Below, piece by piece: positions 1 to 6,717 of a stretch of DNA of 12,461 bases; the first letter of the stretch is position 1, and each line of letters opens with the position of its first letter. Both the position numbers and the translations under genes were made by a program. Below the pieces are notes generated by a model that was not told the DNA's origin, did no database searches, and saw only the letters and a list, made by a program, of their open reading frames with translations. This stretch comes from an uncultured Chryseolinea sp. GTDB taxonomy: Bacteria; Bacteroidota; Bacteroidia; Cytophagales; Cyclobacteriaceae. The stretch is taken from contig CAMLER010000076.1 in assembly GCA_946478915.1 (NCBI GenBank), forward strand, positions 1 through 12,461. Reading direction: 5' to 3'.

Positions 1-37
1 GATGCACCAGGGCGCACCGCCGCCAGCCGGCGCTCAG

Positions 38-1915
38 CTATAATTGCGGCTGCTCCTGGCCATCGAAGTCACCGCGAAGGAATCGATATCTTTTTCGCGC
101 TTCAGCAGCATATACACTACCGGGATATTTATTAAGGAACTCGCGATATATCTCCATGGCTTTGTCTTTTTGTCCTAACTGTCGCTCATAGATTTCGCCC
201 CTTAGAAAGAAGGCATCGTCGGCTAGTATGTCATCGCCGTAATCCTGAATAATCTTATCCAACAGTCCAATTGATTTTTCAAACTCTCCTTGTTTCATTC
301 TGAGATTAGCCTCCAACCAATATACATCATCCAGGATAGTTTGATTCGAGATAACCAATAGTGAATCATTCTTCGGTGTAGACGAATTCTTTGCTTTTAC
401 CTGGAGTCGTCCTTCTTTTAAGTACTCAATAGCTTTCAATGCTTCAGTATTTTTATTTTGATAAAGGAGTAATTCGATGGATGCGAATTGTTTCAGCGCT
501 TCACCCACGGAATCGAATGCTATATTTTCCTTGATCCTCATGCTAAGGTCTAATGCATCATTCGCTATTTCCCGCGTCGTTGCCTGTTTCAAAATGTCAA
601 GGTGCTCTTGGGCCAGCCTGAAATCACCCTTGTAATATGAAAGCTTCGCGTTTCTAAGTTTCGCATCATACCCAATCGGATTCTCCTTTTGCACTTTCTC
701 CACCTGTGAATAAAGAAGCGTGGATTCCCATGGCTCTCCTTTTAAAAGATAAATATCTCCCAGATCAAGTTTAGCTTTTGATTTCAAATGCAGCGATGTT
801 CTGGGATTTGCTATTAACCTGCTGATAATTTGAATAGCCGAGTCTTTTTTGTCCAGAAAGTTAGCAAACAACAGCGCCTCACTCCGGGCGGCTTCCAGAG
901 AGTTTACATTGTCGGGGTACTGAGAAATAAAATCCTTATAATCGTCAATGAGGATTCGCACAGAATCCATATTCACTGGAAAGGTATTCTTCACCCGGGC
1001 TTCGCGAGTGCGGATCAACCCTAACCTGGCTAAAAGGTAGGTTTGTGTATTTGGATATTCCCTGATCACATATCGATAAACTTTTAGAGCATTGTCATAA
1101 TCCTCATTGTCGAGTGCCACACGAGCAACCTCCATTGATTTTTCACCTTCCCGCTTATATCGCTTGTCGTAGGCGCGAGCTTGAATAAAGGATGCGTAGA
1201 AATTCTTTTGCTGCATCGTAACCCAAATGAGAAGATCAGAATACACCTCGACATCCGGGTGGGCCTGAATTTTTTGATACAAGAGTTTTTCCAAACTTTC
1301 TAGCTCATCAGGTTTTGTAAGCAACGCTTGCATTACATTCTTTACGTATTGGATGTTGGCTGAACTTTGCGTTACATAACTCAAATATTCCTGAACCATC
1401 TTATCCTGATTACCTTTAATTCGATGAAGCATGGCCAGCTCCAGACAGAATAGGTATGGATTTCCAAGAGTTTGCCGGCTTTCGGTTAGCGCCTGGATTC
1501 CATAATCGACCAGGGACCTTGCCATAAAATAGTCCGACATCATTTTTATCCGTTGGACGTTGCCCTTATTTTCAGAGATCAAGTCCCTGTAGTAGCGGTC
1601 AGCTTTGCCAAGCTCTCCTGATCGCACATTGATCAGGCCCAGGTCGAGGCTGTATTGAATGTTTAATGGGTCTCTTTTCGAAAGTCTTTGAAGAAATTTT
1701 TGGGCCTCATCATAGGAGCCATTGTCCAGCAGGAGGTTAAAATAGTTGTTATAGATGAAGGGGTGATTCGCATCATGCTTAGCCAATTCCCTGTACATCT
1801 CCAGGGCTTTCTTCTTATCGCCCTTCAAAAGGTATTCATTTGCTAATTGAATATCATCCTGGTTTTGGGCTCCAGCAAGAAAGCATATAAAAAGGAGGAA
1901 AAGAGTTATCCGCAT
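38..1915 (-). CDS. Secreted tetratricopeptide-repeat protein
   Basis: The 625-aa product starts with a Sec-type signal peptide (about residues 1-16, hydrophobic LFLLFICFLAGA ending before QNQDD), with no lipobox cysteine, so it is probably periplasmic. The rest is almost wholly helical with TPR-type repeats. The clearest are about residues 22-123 (three in tandem, e.g. LLKGDKKKALEMYRELAK), about 260-292 (ALDNEDYDNALKVYRYVI) and the C-terminal region about 565-615 (QKDKAMEIYREFLNKYPGS). The last resembles the repeats of YfgC/YbgF-type envelope scaffolds. TPRs bind protein partners, so a scaffold role in the envelope is inferred; no catalytic motif is visible. The ATG at 1915 is well placed, because upstream DNA is A/T-rich and non-coding. 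The gene stands alone, with its promoter inside the putative origin. Its coding strand is G-rich, as expected for transcription away from an origin on its right. The exact role is unknown. Confidence 0.9.
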   Translation of the reverse strand: MRITLFLLFICFLAGAQNQDDIQLANEYLLKGDKKKALEMYRELAKHDANHPFIYNNYFNLLLDNGSYDEAQKFLQRLSKRDPLNIQYSLDLGLINVRSGELGKADRYYRDLISENKGNVQRIKMMSDYFMARSLVDYGIQALTESRQTLGNPYLFCLELAMLHRIKGNQDKMVQEYLSYVTQSSANIQYVKNVMQALLTKPDELESLEKLLYQKIQAHPDVEVYSDLLIWVTMQQKNFYASFIQARAYDKRYKREGEKSMEVARVALDNEDYDNALKVYRYVIREYPNTQTYLLARLGLIRTREARVKNTFPVNMDSVRILIDDYKDFISQYPDNVNSLEAARSEALLFANFLDKKDSAIQIISRLIANPRTSLHLKSKAKLDLGDIYLLKGEPWESTLLYSQVEKVQKENPIGYDAKLRNAKLSYYKGDFRLAQEHLDILKQATTREIANDALDLSMRIKENIAFDSVGEALKQFASIELLLYQNKNTEALKAIEYLKEGRLQVKAKNSSTPKNDSLLVISNQTILDDVYWLEANLRMKQGEFEKSIGLLDKIIQDYGDDILADDAFFLRGEIYERQLGQKDKAMEIYREFLNKYPGSVYAAEARKRYRFLRGDFDGQEQPQL

Positions 1916-1924
1916 GGGTCTGCC

Positions 1925-1970
1925 TTTATACTATTTATATAATATATATTTTTATTAATATAGTTAACAA
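1925..1970. promoter_or_regulatory. A/T-rich tract, candidate DNA unwinding element
   Basis: Only three of 46 bases are G or C (positions 1931, 1963, 1968). The tract directly abuts the first DnaA-box-like element at 1971. It also lies where the TPR gene's promoter must be, so it may have a double role. A plain A/T-rich promoter is the alternative reading. Confidence 0.6.
1941..1970 (-). promoter_or_regulatory. Candidate Bacteroidota-type promoter for the TPR gene
   Basis: On the minus strand a TTG (1970-1968) is followed after 19 bases by TATATATT (1948-1941). This resembles the Bacteroidota sigma-ABfr pattern of TTG near -33 and TAnnTTTG near -7, with the last two T/G positions imperfect. 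It would give a leader of roughly 20 bases before the ATG at 1915. In such an A/T-rich tract a chance match is easy, so support is weak. Confidence 0.3.
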
Positions 1971-1979
1971 TGTGGAAAT
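1971..1979 (-). promoter_or_regulatory. DnaA-box-like 9-mer (ATTTCCACA)
   Basis: Read on minus this is ATTTCCACA, one mismatch from the relaxed DnaA consensus TTWTNCACA. It adjoins the A/T tract. The surrounding 12-mer, TGTGGAAATGTG at 1971-1982, recurs exactly in inverted orientation at 6703-6714 upstream of mnmG. Confidence 0.5.
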
Positions 1980-2015
1980 GTGCATTGGTTCGGAGCCTTT
2001 TGGCCGTTGAAGATA

Positions 2016-2024
2016 TGTGGACAT
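2016..2024 (-). promoter_or_regulatory. DnaA-box-like 9-mer (ATGTCCACA)
   Basis: Read on minus this is ATGTCCACA, two mismatches from TTATCCACA with the CCACA core intact. The 11-mer ATGTGGACATC at 2015-2025 recurs in inverted orientation at 2215-2225, so it forms a symmetric pair with the far-right box. Confidence 0.4.
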
Positions 2025-2062
2025 CGTTAATTGTTCAAAGGCTTAACGGTCAGGTGGTTGTT

Positions 2063-2157
2063 TAGTTTTCAACATTAGTCTAAGGGTGTGGATAAGTTGG
2101 TAGTGGATGAATACGCATGTGAGTGGGTGTTGGTAAATGGTAGTTTTTCAACAATAG
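2063..2157 (+). repeat. Imperfect direct repeat pair inside the putative origin
   Basis: TAGTTTTCAACATTAG (2063-2078) recurs as TAGTTTTTCAACAATAG (2141-2157), with one inserted T and one T/A change, 78 bases apart. A second shorter repeat, GTTGGTA, occurs at 2096-2102 and 2129-2135. These bracket the consensus DnaA box. Their function is unknown; iterons for another initiator factor are possible. Confidence 0.4.
2087..2095 (-). promoter_or_regulatory. Perfect consensus DnaA box (TTATCCACA)
   Basis: TGTGGATAA on plus is TTATCCACA on minus, identical to the canonical high-affinity DnaA box. It sits centrally in the intergenic region in the same orientation as the boxes at 1971 and 2016. Confidence 0.7.
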
Positions 2158-2215
2158 AGGGTGACAAGAGCAAGAGCTGGAGGAAGTTGATAGTTTAGTT
2201 CGGTGTTTTAGGAAG

Positions 2216-2224
2216 ATGTCCACA
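2216..2224 (+). promoter_or_regulatory. DnaA-box-like 9-mer, inverted partner (ATGTCCACA)
   Basis: ATGTCCACA on plus is the inverted copy of the box at 2016-2024 (11 shared bases). It lies six bases from the end of the lipoprotein gene and marks the right edge of the putative origin. Confidence 0.4.
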
Positions 2225-2229
2225 TGGAA

Positions 2230-3912
2230 TTAGCCTTTTATCAACATTGGTCCGAGCTCCCAATTTGCTTTGAGATTGATGATAGGGATGTTTTTTTCAC
2301 TCAGATAAAATGACACTGATTCGGGAGGTCGGTTCTCATAGAAATTGCCGGGGTCCCATTTCCCATTGTTGTCGGTATCGATTACCATGCGAAGTTGGTA
2401 GTCTCCGGGCTTAAGGTCTTCAAAGTTGAATTTGTTCGAGTTTCGTTTGGTGGCGAGCACTTGAAAATCTTTGTTGAGCAACTCGACGAAGAAGTGTGGT
2501 GCGTTGGTTTGTACTTCGACAAGTATTATGCCTGTTGTCTCCAGGGTTGTAGGTAATGATGTTTCGACTAGGCGCCGGGAGCTATCGCGTTCGATGCTGA
2601 TAAAGGCAGCATGTCCAAAGTAGAATTCATTTTCGGTTGATTTTTTCGACCCTGATGATCTCGCGTTTGAGGCGCGTGGTCGTTGTTGTGTAGTTGGCGT
2701 CGTCGGTTTGGGTATGCGGTTTTTATCGAAGGTTTTTTTGAGATGTAGGATGTTACGCAGCGTGTCCCATCGAAGGTCTTCTGCAGTTATGTGTATAAGA
2801 TTGACGGAGTCGAGTCTATAAAACAGGCTATCGAAATTTATGGATTGGACAGGTTTGTTGAATTGAAGCGTGCCTTGTAGGATTCCTTTTGTGCCGATAG
2901 CCTGAAGGTTTTTCGTTTGAAATTGAAAGGGTTCCGGTTTAATGATGCGTTCCTGAAATTTGACATAGAGGGTTGTATCGATTGTGTTTTGGATACTGTC
3001 GGAAGCGGTGAATCGGACAGCAACGCTGTCGGTGTCTTTTAAAGTGTTGTATACACGAATATTGGCAAAGTCTTCTCCAAAGGAGGATGTGATGGACTCC
3101 TCAGAGCGGATGGCATAAGTTTCGAAATTTTTCGAGGCTTTGATGTTGAAAATGGTGCCGGATGGTCGGGCTCCGGTAATAACTAGCGGCCTGCTGTCAA
3201 GGCGTACCATCGGCACTCGCAGGCTGTCGATATTCCGGGATAGCTGAAGAAGTTCTTGAACGAAACCATAGGATTCGGTTTTGCTGTCGACGATGAGGTT
3301 TTTGTTTTTATCATCAAAGGCATAAAGGTAATAACTGCCTGGTTTGAGGTTTTCTATTTTGAAGACCCCTTTTGCGTCTGCTTTTGTAAAATAGGTGGGT
3401 CGATAGACAAAGATGTTGAAGGTATCGTTTTCGAATAGGGCAACCGTTGCATCTTTAGAGTCTTTTGTTGTGAGGGCATCCGTGATTTTGCCGGTGATTG
3501 AAAGGGAGTCGATGTAGCTTCCAGTGCTAAATGCAAGTTTAAGATTAGGCGCTGGATTTTTTTCTGTTATATCCTGAATTGCTTCCCGGAAGTTGATCGA
3601 ATAAGTGGTATTTGGTTTAAGATCGGTTTCGAGATCTACAATGACCGTATTTTTTTTCACGCGGGCCTCGACAGGCTTGCCGAGGTCGGGAGTAATGATA
3701 AGTTGTTCTCGTGGATTGTTGAGAATGACAGCTTCGTCGAAGGTGAGCTGGATTGTCTGCCCTTCGAAATTTACAGCGCCGGATTTTGGTACGGAGTGAA
3801 GAAGGGTTGGTGGTATTGTATCGCGTGGTCCTCCTGTCGGTGCAGTTTGCCGGGCACAGGAGAGCATGAAGAGGAAGTAGATTGCCAGGTAACTGTGACG
3901 TAGGACCTTCAT
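2230..3912 (-). CDS. Ig-like (SbsA-type) domain lipoprotein
   Basis: This is a 560-aa lipoprotein. The N-terminus has a hydrophobic stretch ending in the lipobox LFMLSC with acylated Cys19. Then comes the phrase APTGGPRDTIPP, typical of a Bacteroidota envelope family, and an SbsA-type Ig-like domain (about residues 30-130, TFDEAVILNNPREQLIITP). A carboxypeptidase-regulatory-like beta fold follows (about 137-215), ending LKPGSYYLYAFDDKNKN. A linker rich in P, T, R and S lies about 400-425. A second such fold near the C-terminus carries DTDNNGKWD (512-520), which looks like a calcium-binding loop. A surface or periplasmic structural role is inferred; no enzyme motif is seen. The ATG at 3912 overlaps the stop of the methyltransferase gene upstream (ATGA), so translation is probably coupled. 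Its coding strand is C-rich, opposite to the TPR gene across the putative origin. Confidence 0.88.
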   Translation of the reverse strand: MKVLRHSYLAIYFLFMLSCARQTAPTGGPRDTIPPTLLHSVPKSGAVNFEGQTIQLTFDEAVILNNPREQLIITPDLGKPVEARVKKNTVIVDLETDLKPNTTYSINFREAIQDITEKNPAPNLKLAFSTGSYIDSLSITGKITDALTTKDSKDATVALFENDTFNIFVYRPTYFTKADAKGVFKIENLKPGSYYLYAFDDKNKNLIVDSKTESYGFVQELLQLSRNIDSLRVPMVRLDSRPLVITGARPSGTIFNIKASKNFETYAIRSEESITSSFGEDFANIRVYNTLKDTDSVAVRFTASDSIQNTIDTTLYVKFQERIIKPEPFQFQTKNLQAIGTKGILQGTLQFNKPVQSINFDSLFYRLDSVNLIHITAEDLRWDTLRNILHLKKTFDKNRIPKPTTPTTQQRPRASNARSSGSKKSTENEFYFGHAAFISIERDSSRRLVETSLPTTLETTGIILVEVQTNAPHFFVELLNKDFQVLATKRNSNKFNFEDLKPGDYQLRMVIDTDNNGKWDPGNFYENRPPESVSFYLSEKNIPIINLKANWELGPMLIKG

Positions 3913-4793
3913 TGTTTTACAATATATATAAGGCTTGAATACTGGCCGTTTCCGTGAGCGTTATAATTGCTTCTAAAGCCATTGATTGTGGCATTGATTA
4001 AGCGTGCAAATGTTGTGTGACCCAGGTACTGTTCGCTTAGCAGGCTAACGTAATATGCGTCTAGCCTCATCGGTACAGTATCTGCAACTGTAAGGCTATG
4101 CGCACGTAGAAGTTTTGTCATACTGTTGATATTAAAATGCCACAGGTGTCGTGGCACATCGTATCCTGCCCAGTGATTTCTATAATGTTTTGCATCCCAA
4201 CTGTTGTGATTTGGAACGGCAATGAAGATTGTTCCATTCGGGCTGAGCATCTTCGTGAGAATAGAGATGGTTTCGTGAAGGTCTGGTACATGCTCCAACA
4301 CATGCCAGGCAGTGATGGCCTGAAACTTTTGAGATTGCAGTTCCTTTAAGGACGGATGAATATTGGGAGATATATGCGGATCTGAATTCATTCTGGCAAT
4401 TTTTGATGGTTCGACGCCGCTTATTGACCAACCGTTCCGGGAGGCAACTTTTAGAAATTCCCCTACGCCGCATCCAAAATCAAGCAAATTTTTGCCTGGC
4501 AAGGAGGTGTATTTAGAGACCAGGGATAATTTCCACTTTAGCGTGAATCTTCTAGCCAGGAGATACAGGTTGTCAATTAATGTTTTCCCGTTCTTAATAT
4601 GAGAGGTATAGTTCTGCGACAAATAATACTTTTCGAGTTGGTCGTTCGCTGGTCGAGGGCTTGTGATTAGGTGGCTGCAAGTTTCACATCTTATTAGGCT
4701 GAATGTTTCATGTGAAACAGCATGATCGTCGCAGGCTAGGAACGGGGAAAAGTTTGTACCGTCACATACCGGGCATTGTTGGATATCAATCAT
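3909..4793 (-). CDS. Class I SAM-dependent methyltransferase with N-terminal zinc ribbon
   Basis: The 294-aa protein has a Cys4 zinc-finger pattern at C7-x2-C10 and C36-x2-C39. A Rossmann methyltransferase domain follows: motif I is LLDFGCGVGEF (D105 to G111), GVEPS lies at 126-130 and WHVLEHVPD at 163-171. The phrase DVPRHLWHF is typical of the Methyltransf_23-type family often found in polysaccharide or envelope clusters. It should transfer a methyl group from S-adenosylmethionine; the substrate cannot be read from the sequence. It is fused into the operon, since its ATG at 4793 overlaps the mnmG stop (ATGA) and its own TGA overlaps the lipoprotein ATG. The position after mnmG could hint at RNA modification, but the fold signature favours a small-molecule or glycan substrate. 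The codons for residues 26-30 (AVSHET region) form a parS-like sequence. Confidence 0.9.
   Translation of the reverse strand: MIDIQQCPVCDGTNFSPFLACDDHAVSHETFSLIRCETCSHLITSPRPANDQLEKYYLSQNYTSHIKNGKTLIDNLYLLARRFTLKWKLSLVSKYTSLPGKNLLDFGCGVGEFLKVASRNGWSISGVEPSKIARMNSDPHISPNIHPSLKELQSQKFQAITAWHVLEHVPDLHETISILTKMLSPNGTIFIAVPNHNSWDAKHYRNHWAGYDVPRHLWHFNINSMTKLLRAHSLTVADTVPMRLDAYYVSLLSEQYLGHTTFARLINATINGFRSNYNAHGNGQYSSLIYIVKQ
4704..4719. promoter_or_regulatory. parS: parS-like site inside the methyltransferase gene
   Basis: TGTTTCATGTGAAACA differs from the parS consensus TGTTTCACGTGAAACA at one of 16 positions (C to T, next to the centre). The outer arms TGTTTCA/TGAAACA are perfectly symmetric. It lies in coding sequence, about 1.95 kb from the parS-like pair upstream of mnmG. 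Reduced ParB affinity is expected, because the changed base is in the central CG. Confidence 0.5.
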
Positions 4794-6655
4794 TTGCCCA
4801 TGTAAACGGTTAGGACAGATAGATCGGCAGGAGATACTCCGCTGATTCTGGAGGCTTGTCCGACCGTTTCGGGTTTTTGGCGCTTTAGCTTTTCTCGCGC
4901 TTCCGAGGACAGCGCCTTTACGCGGTCGTAATCAAAATCAGGTAAAATTCGGAAGTTTTCCAAGTTGTTTAATTTCTGAGCCATTTGCTGCTCGCGGAGA
5001 ATGTAGCTTTCATATTTGACGTTGATTTCTACTTGTTGTTGAACTTCAGGGGAGTATGAATTTAACAGCCTTTCAAGACCCGTATTGAGAGATTTTAGGT
5101 CATTTATGCCTATTTGGGGGCGTTTAAGTAGCTGAGATACCGCAATCTTTTCTCTTATCCCTGATGTATTTAGGGTAGATAGGCCGTTGTTGATAGTATC
5201 GGGGTCCAATTTTATTGACATTACCTGTTGAGTTAGGGTTTCAACGTCCGCTTTCTTTTTAAGGACCCTGCTGTAACGGCCGTTGCCAGCAAGTCCGAGT
5301 TCATATCCTTTTTCCGTTAGTCGTAAATCGGCATTGTCTTGACGAAGCAGGATTCGATATTCTGCACGAGAGGTGAACATCCGGTATGGTTCCTGCGTGC
5401 CTTTGTTGATTAGGTCATCGATCAACACACCGATATAGGCATCTGACCTTTTCAGGATAAACGGAACGTTGCCACTGATCTTATTGTGAGCATTGATTCC
5501 TGCTATCAGTCCTTGGCAGGCAGCTTCTTCGTACCCCGTAGTGCCATTGATTTGGCCTGCAAAATACAGATTTTCAATTAGTTGGGTTTCTAGGGTGAGT
5601 TTTAATTGCGTCGGTGGAAAGTAGTCATATTCAATGGCGTATCCTGGCCGAAACATTTTTGCTTTTTCAAAGCCCGGGATTCTTGTGATCGCTTTATATT
5701 GAACATCTTCAGGAAGCGATGTTGAAAACCCATTAACATATATTTCTACTGTATTCCACCCTTCCGGTTCGACAAAAATTTGATGGCGTTCTCTCTCTGA
5801 AAATCTGTTGATTTTGTCTTCGACAGAGGGGCAATAGCGTGGGCCGATTCCCTGAATCCTACCCTGGAACATGGGAGATTGATCGAAGCCTTTCCTGAGT
5901 TCATCATGAACGTGTTCGTTAGTATAGGTAATCCAGCAACTCAATTGCTTTTCCAGCGGTTTGCTTTCTGGCAAATAGGAAAACGTCCCGGGATTGGGGT
6001 CCCCAGCCTGTTCCTCCATTTTAGAGTAATCGAGGCTGCGACCGTCAACTCGCGGTGGAGTTCCGGTCTTCATTCGGCCGGATTCAAATCCGAGCGCCAC
6101 AAGTTGCTCTGTTAAACCAAAGGCGGCGGTTTCGGCGGCTCGGCCTCCTCCGAAATTCTTTTCACCGATATGGATTTTACCATTCAAAAAGGTTCCATTG
6201 GTCAGGACAACCGCTTTTGCTTTGATTTCGATGCCCAGGTTGGTGACAATGCCGGTTACTCTTCCACCTTCGACAACCAGGGCTCGGGCCATTTCTTGCC
6301 AAAAGTCGATGTTCGGATTTCGTTCAAGGGTAAGCCTCCATTCCTCTGCAAATCTCATTCGGTCATTCTGCGCGCGTGGGCTCCACATGGCCGGGCCTTT
6401 AGAGAGGTTAAGCATGCGAAATTGAATCATCGATTTGTCTGTAATTATGCCCGATTGACCACCTAAGGCATCTATTTCTCGCACGATTTGACCTTTGGCG
6501 ACACCGCCCATCGCTGGATTGCATGACATCTGGCCGATGGTTGTCATGTTCATGGTAACCAACAGGACAGATGAGCCCATTTGAGCAGCTGCATGTGCTG
6601 CCTCGCAACCGGCATGCCCGGCGCCTATCACAATAACATCGTATTCTTTAAACAT
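4790..6655 (-). CDS. mnmG: tRNA uridine-5-carboxymethylaminomethyl(34) synthesis enzyme MnmG (GidA)
   Basis: MnmG, with MnmE, uses FAD, NADH, methylenetetrahydrofolate and glycine or ammonium to build the cmnm5 group on U34 of tRNAs that read split codon boxes. The 621-aa length is normal for the family. Visible signatures are the FAD-binding GAGHAG at 11-16, the SCNPAMGGVAKGQ block near 44-56, GPRYCPSVEDK around the catalytic cysteine C275, and AGQINGTTGYEEAACQG starting at 366. The C-terminal MnmE/tRNA-binding helical domain ends SGVSPADLSVL. The ATG at 6655 gives the standard N-terminus. The 66-bp gap before it holds two parS-like palindromes and two DnaA-box-like 9-mers. mnmG (gidA) is a classical neighbour of oriC in many bacteria. 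Its stop overlaps the next gene's start by ATGA. Transcription runs towards the putative origin. Confidence 0.97.
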   Translation of the reverse strand: MFKEYDVIVIGAGHAGCEAAHAAAQMGSSVLLVTMNMTTIGQMSCNPAMGGVAKGQIVREIDALGGQSGIITDKSMIQFRMLNLSKGPAMWSPRAQNDRMRFAEEWRLTLERNPNIDFWQEMARALVVEGGRVTGIVTNLGIEIKAKAVVLTNGTFLNGKIHIGEKNFGGGRAAETAAFGLTEQLVALGFESGRMKTGTPPRVDGRSLDYSKMEEQAGDPNPGTFSYLPESKPLEKQLSCWITYTNEHVHDELRKGFDQSPMFQGRIQGIGPRYCPSVEDKINRFSERERHQIFVEPEGWNTVEIYVNGFSTSLPEDVQYKAITRIPGFEKAKMFRPGYAIEYDYFPPTQLKLTLETQLIENLYFAGQINGTTGYEEAACQGLIAGINAHNKISGNVPFILKRSDAYIGVLIDDLINKGTQEPYRMFTSRAEYRILLRQDNADLRLTEKGYELGLAGNGRYSRVLKKKADVETLTQQVMSIKLDPDTINNGLSTLNTSGIREKIAVSQLLKRPQIGINDLKSLNTGLERLLNSYSPEVQQQVEINVKYESYILREQQMAQKLNNLENFRILPDFDYDRVKALSSEAREKLKRQKPETVGQASRISGVSPADLSVLTVYMGK

Positions 6656-6664
6656 CTTAGTTTG

Positions 6665-6678
6665 GTTCCACGTGGAAC
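6665..6678. promoter_or_regulatory. parS: parS-like ParB-binding palindrome (GTTCCACGTGGAAC)
   Basis: This is a perfect 14-bp palindrome centred on CACGTG. It matches the GGAAC-type variant of parS known from pseudomonads (recalled) and differs from the 16-bp consensus TGTTTCACGTGAAACA at three positions. It lies nine bases before the mnmG ATG, where bound ParB could affect mnmG expression. Confidence 0.75.
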
Positions 6679-6685
6679 AAAGAAG

Positions 6686-6714
6686 TTACCCACAATTTCA
6701 TACACATTTCCACA
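6686..6714 (+). promoter_or_regulatory. Two DnaA-box-like 9-mers between the parS sites
   Basis: TTACCCACA (6686-6694) is one mismatch from TTATCCACA. ATTTCCACA (6706-6714) is one mismatch from TTWTNCACA. Both are in the same orientation, 11 bases apart. The 12-mer CACATTTCCACA (6703-6714) is the exact reverse complement of the element at 1971-1982. They may be DnaA sites acting on mnmG or at the origin; chance is possible. Confidence 0.4.
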
Positions 6715-6717
6715 AAT

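Larger units (their letters stand above)
1916..2229. other. oriC: Putative chromosomal replication origin (oriC)
   Basis: This 314-bp non-coding stretch combines three origin hallmarks. First, an A/T tract at 1925-1970 has 43 of 46 bases A or T and could serve as a DNA unwinding element. Second, four DnaA-box-like 9-mers lie beside it: TGTGGAAAT 1971-1979, TGTGGACAT 2016-2024, the perfect box TGTGGATAA (TTATCCACA on minus) 2087-2095, and ATGTCCACA 2216-2224. Third, plus-strand composition flips here. Hand counts of five 60-base lines to the left (starting 541, 661, 721, 1021, 1261) give G 52, C 66; four lines to the right (starting 2401, 2461, 2701, 3301) give G 66, C 33. Within the region, 1981-2100 has G 36, C 15. 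The nearby mnmG and parS-like sites support an origin-proximal location. An ordinary intergenic region with chance boxes is the alternative, but the combined signals make it less likely. Confidence 0.75.

Noticed and set aside
18..32. GC-rich hairpin CGCCG-CCAGC-CGGCG after the TPR gene, as a terminator
   Set aside because: The stem is only 5 bp and no T-tract on the minus strand is visible before the window ends. The 37-base stretch is too short to interpret, though its high GC content is unlike the rest.
705..713. TGTGAATAA (TTATTCACA) DnaA-box match in the TPR gene
   Set aside because: It is an isolated match in coding sequence more than 1 kb from the cluster, and is probably chance.
2790..2798. 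TGTGTATAA (TTATACACA) DnaA-box match in the lipoprotein gene
   Set aside because: It matches the relaxed consensus but is single and lies in coding sequence, so chance is likely. It was not counted as part of the origin.
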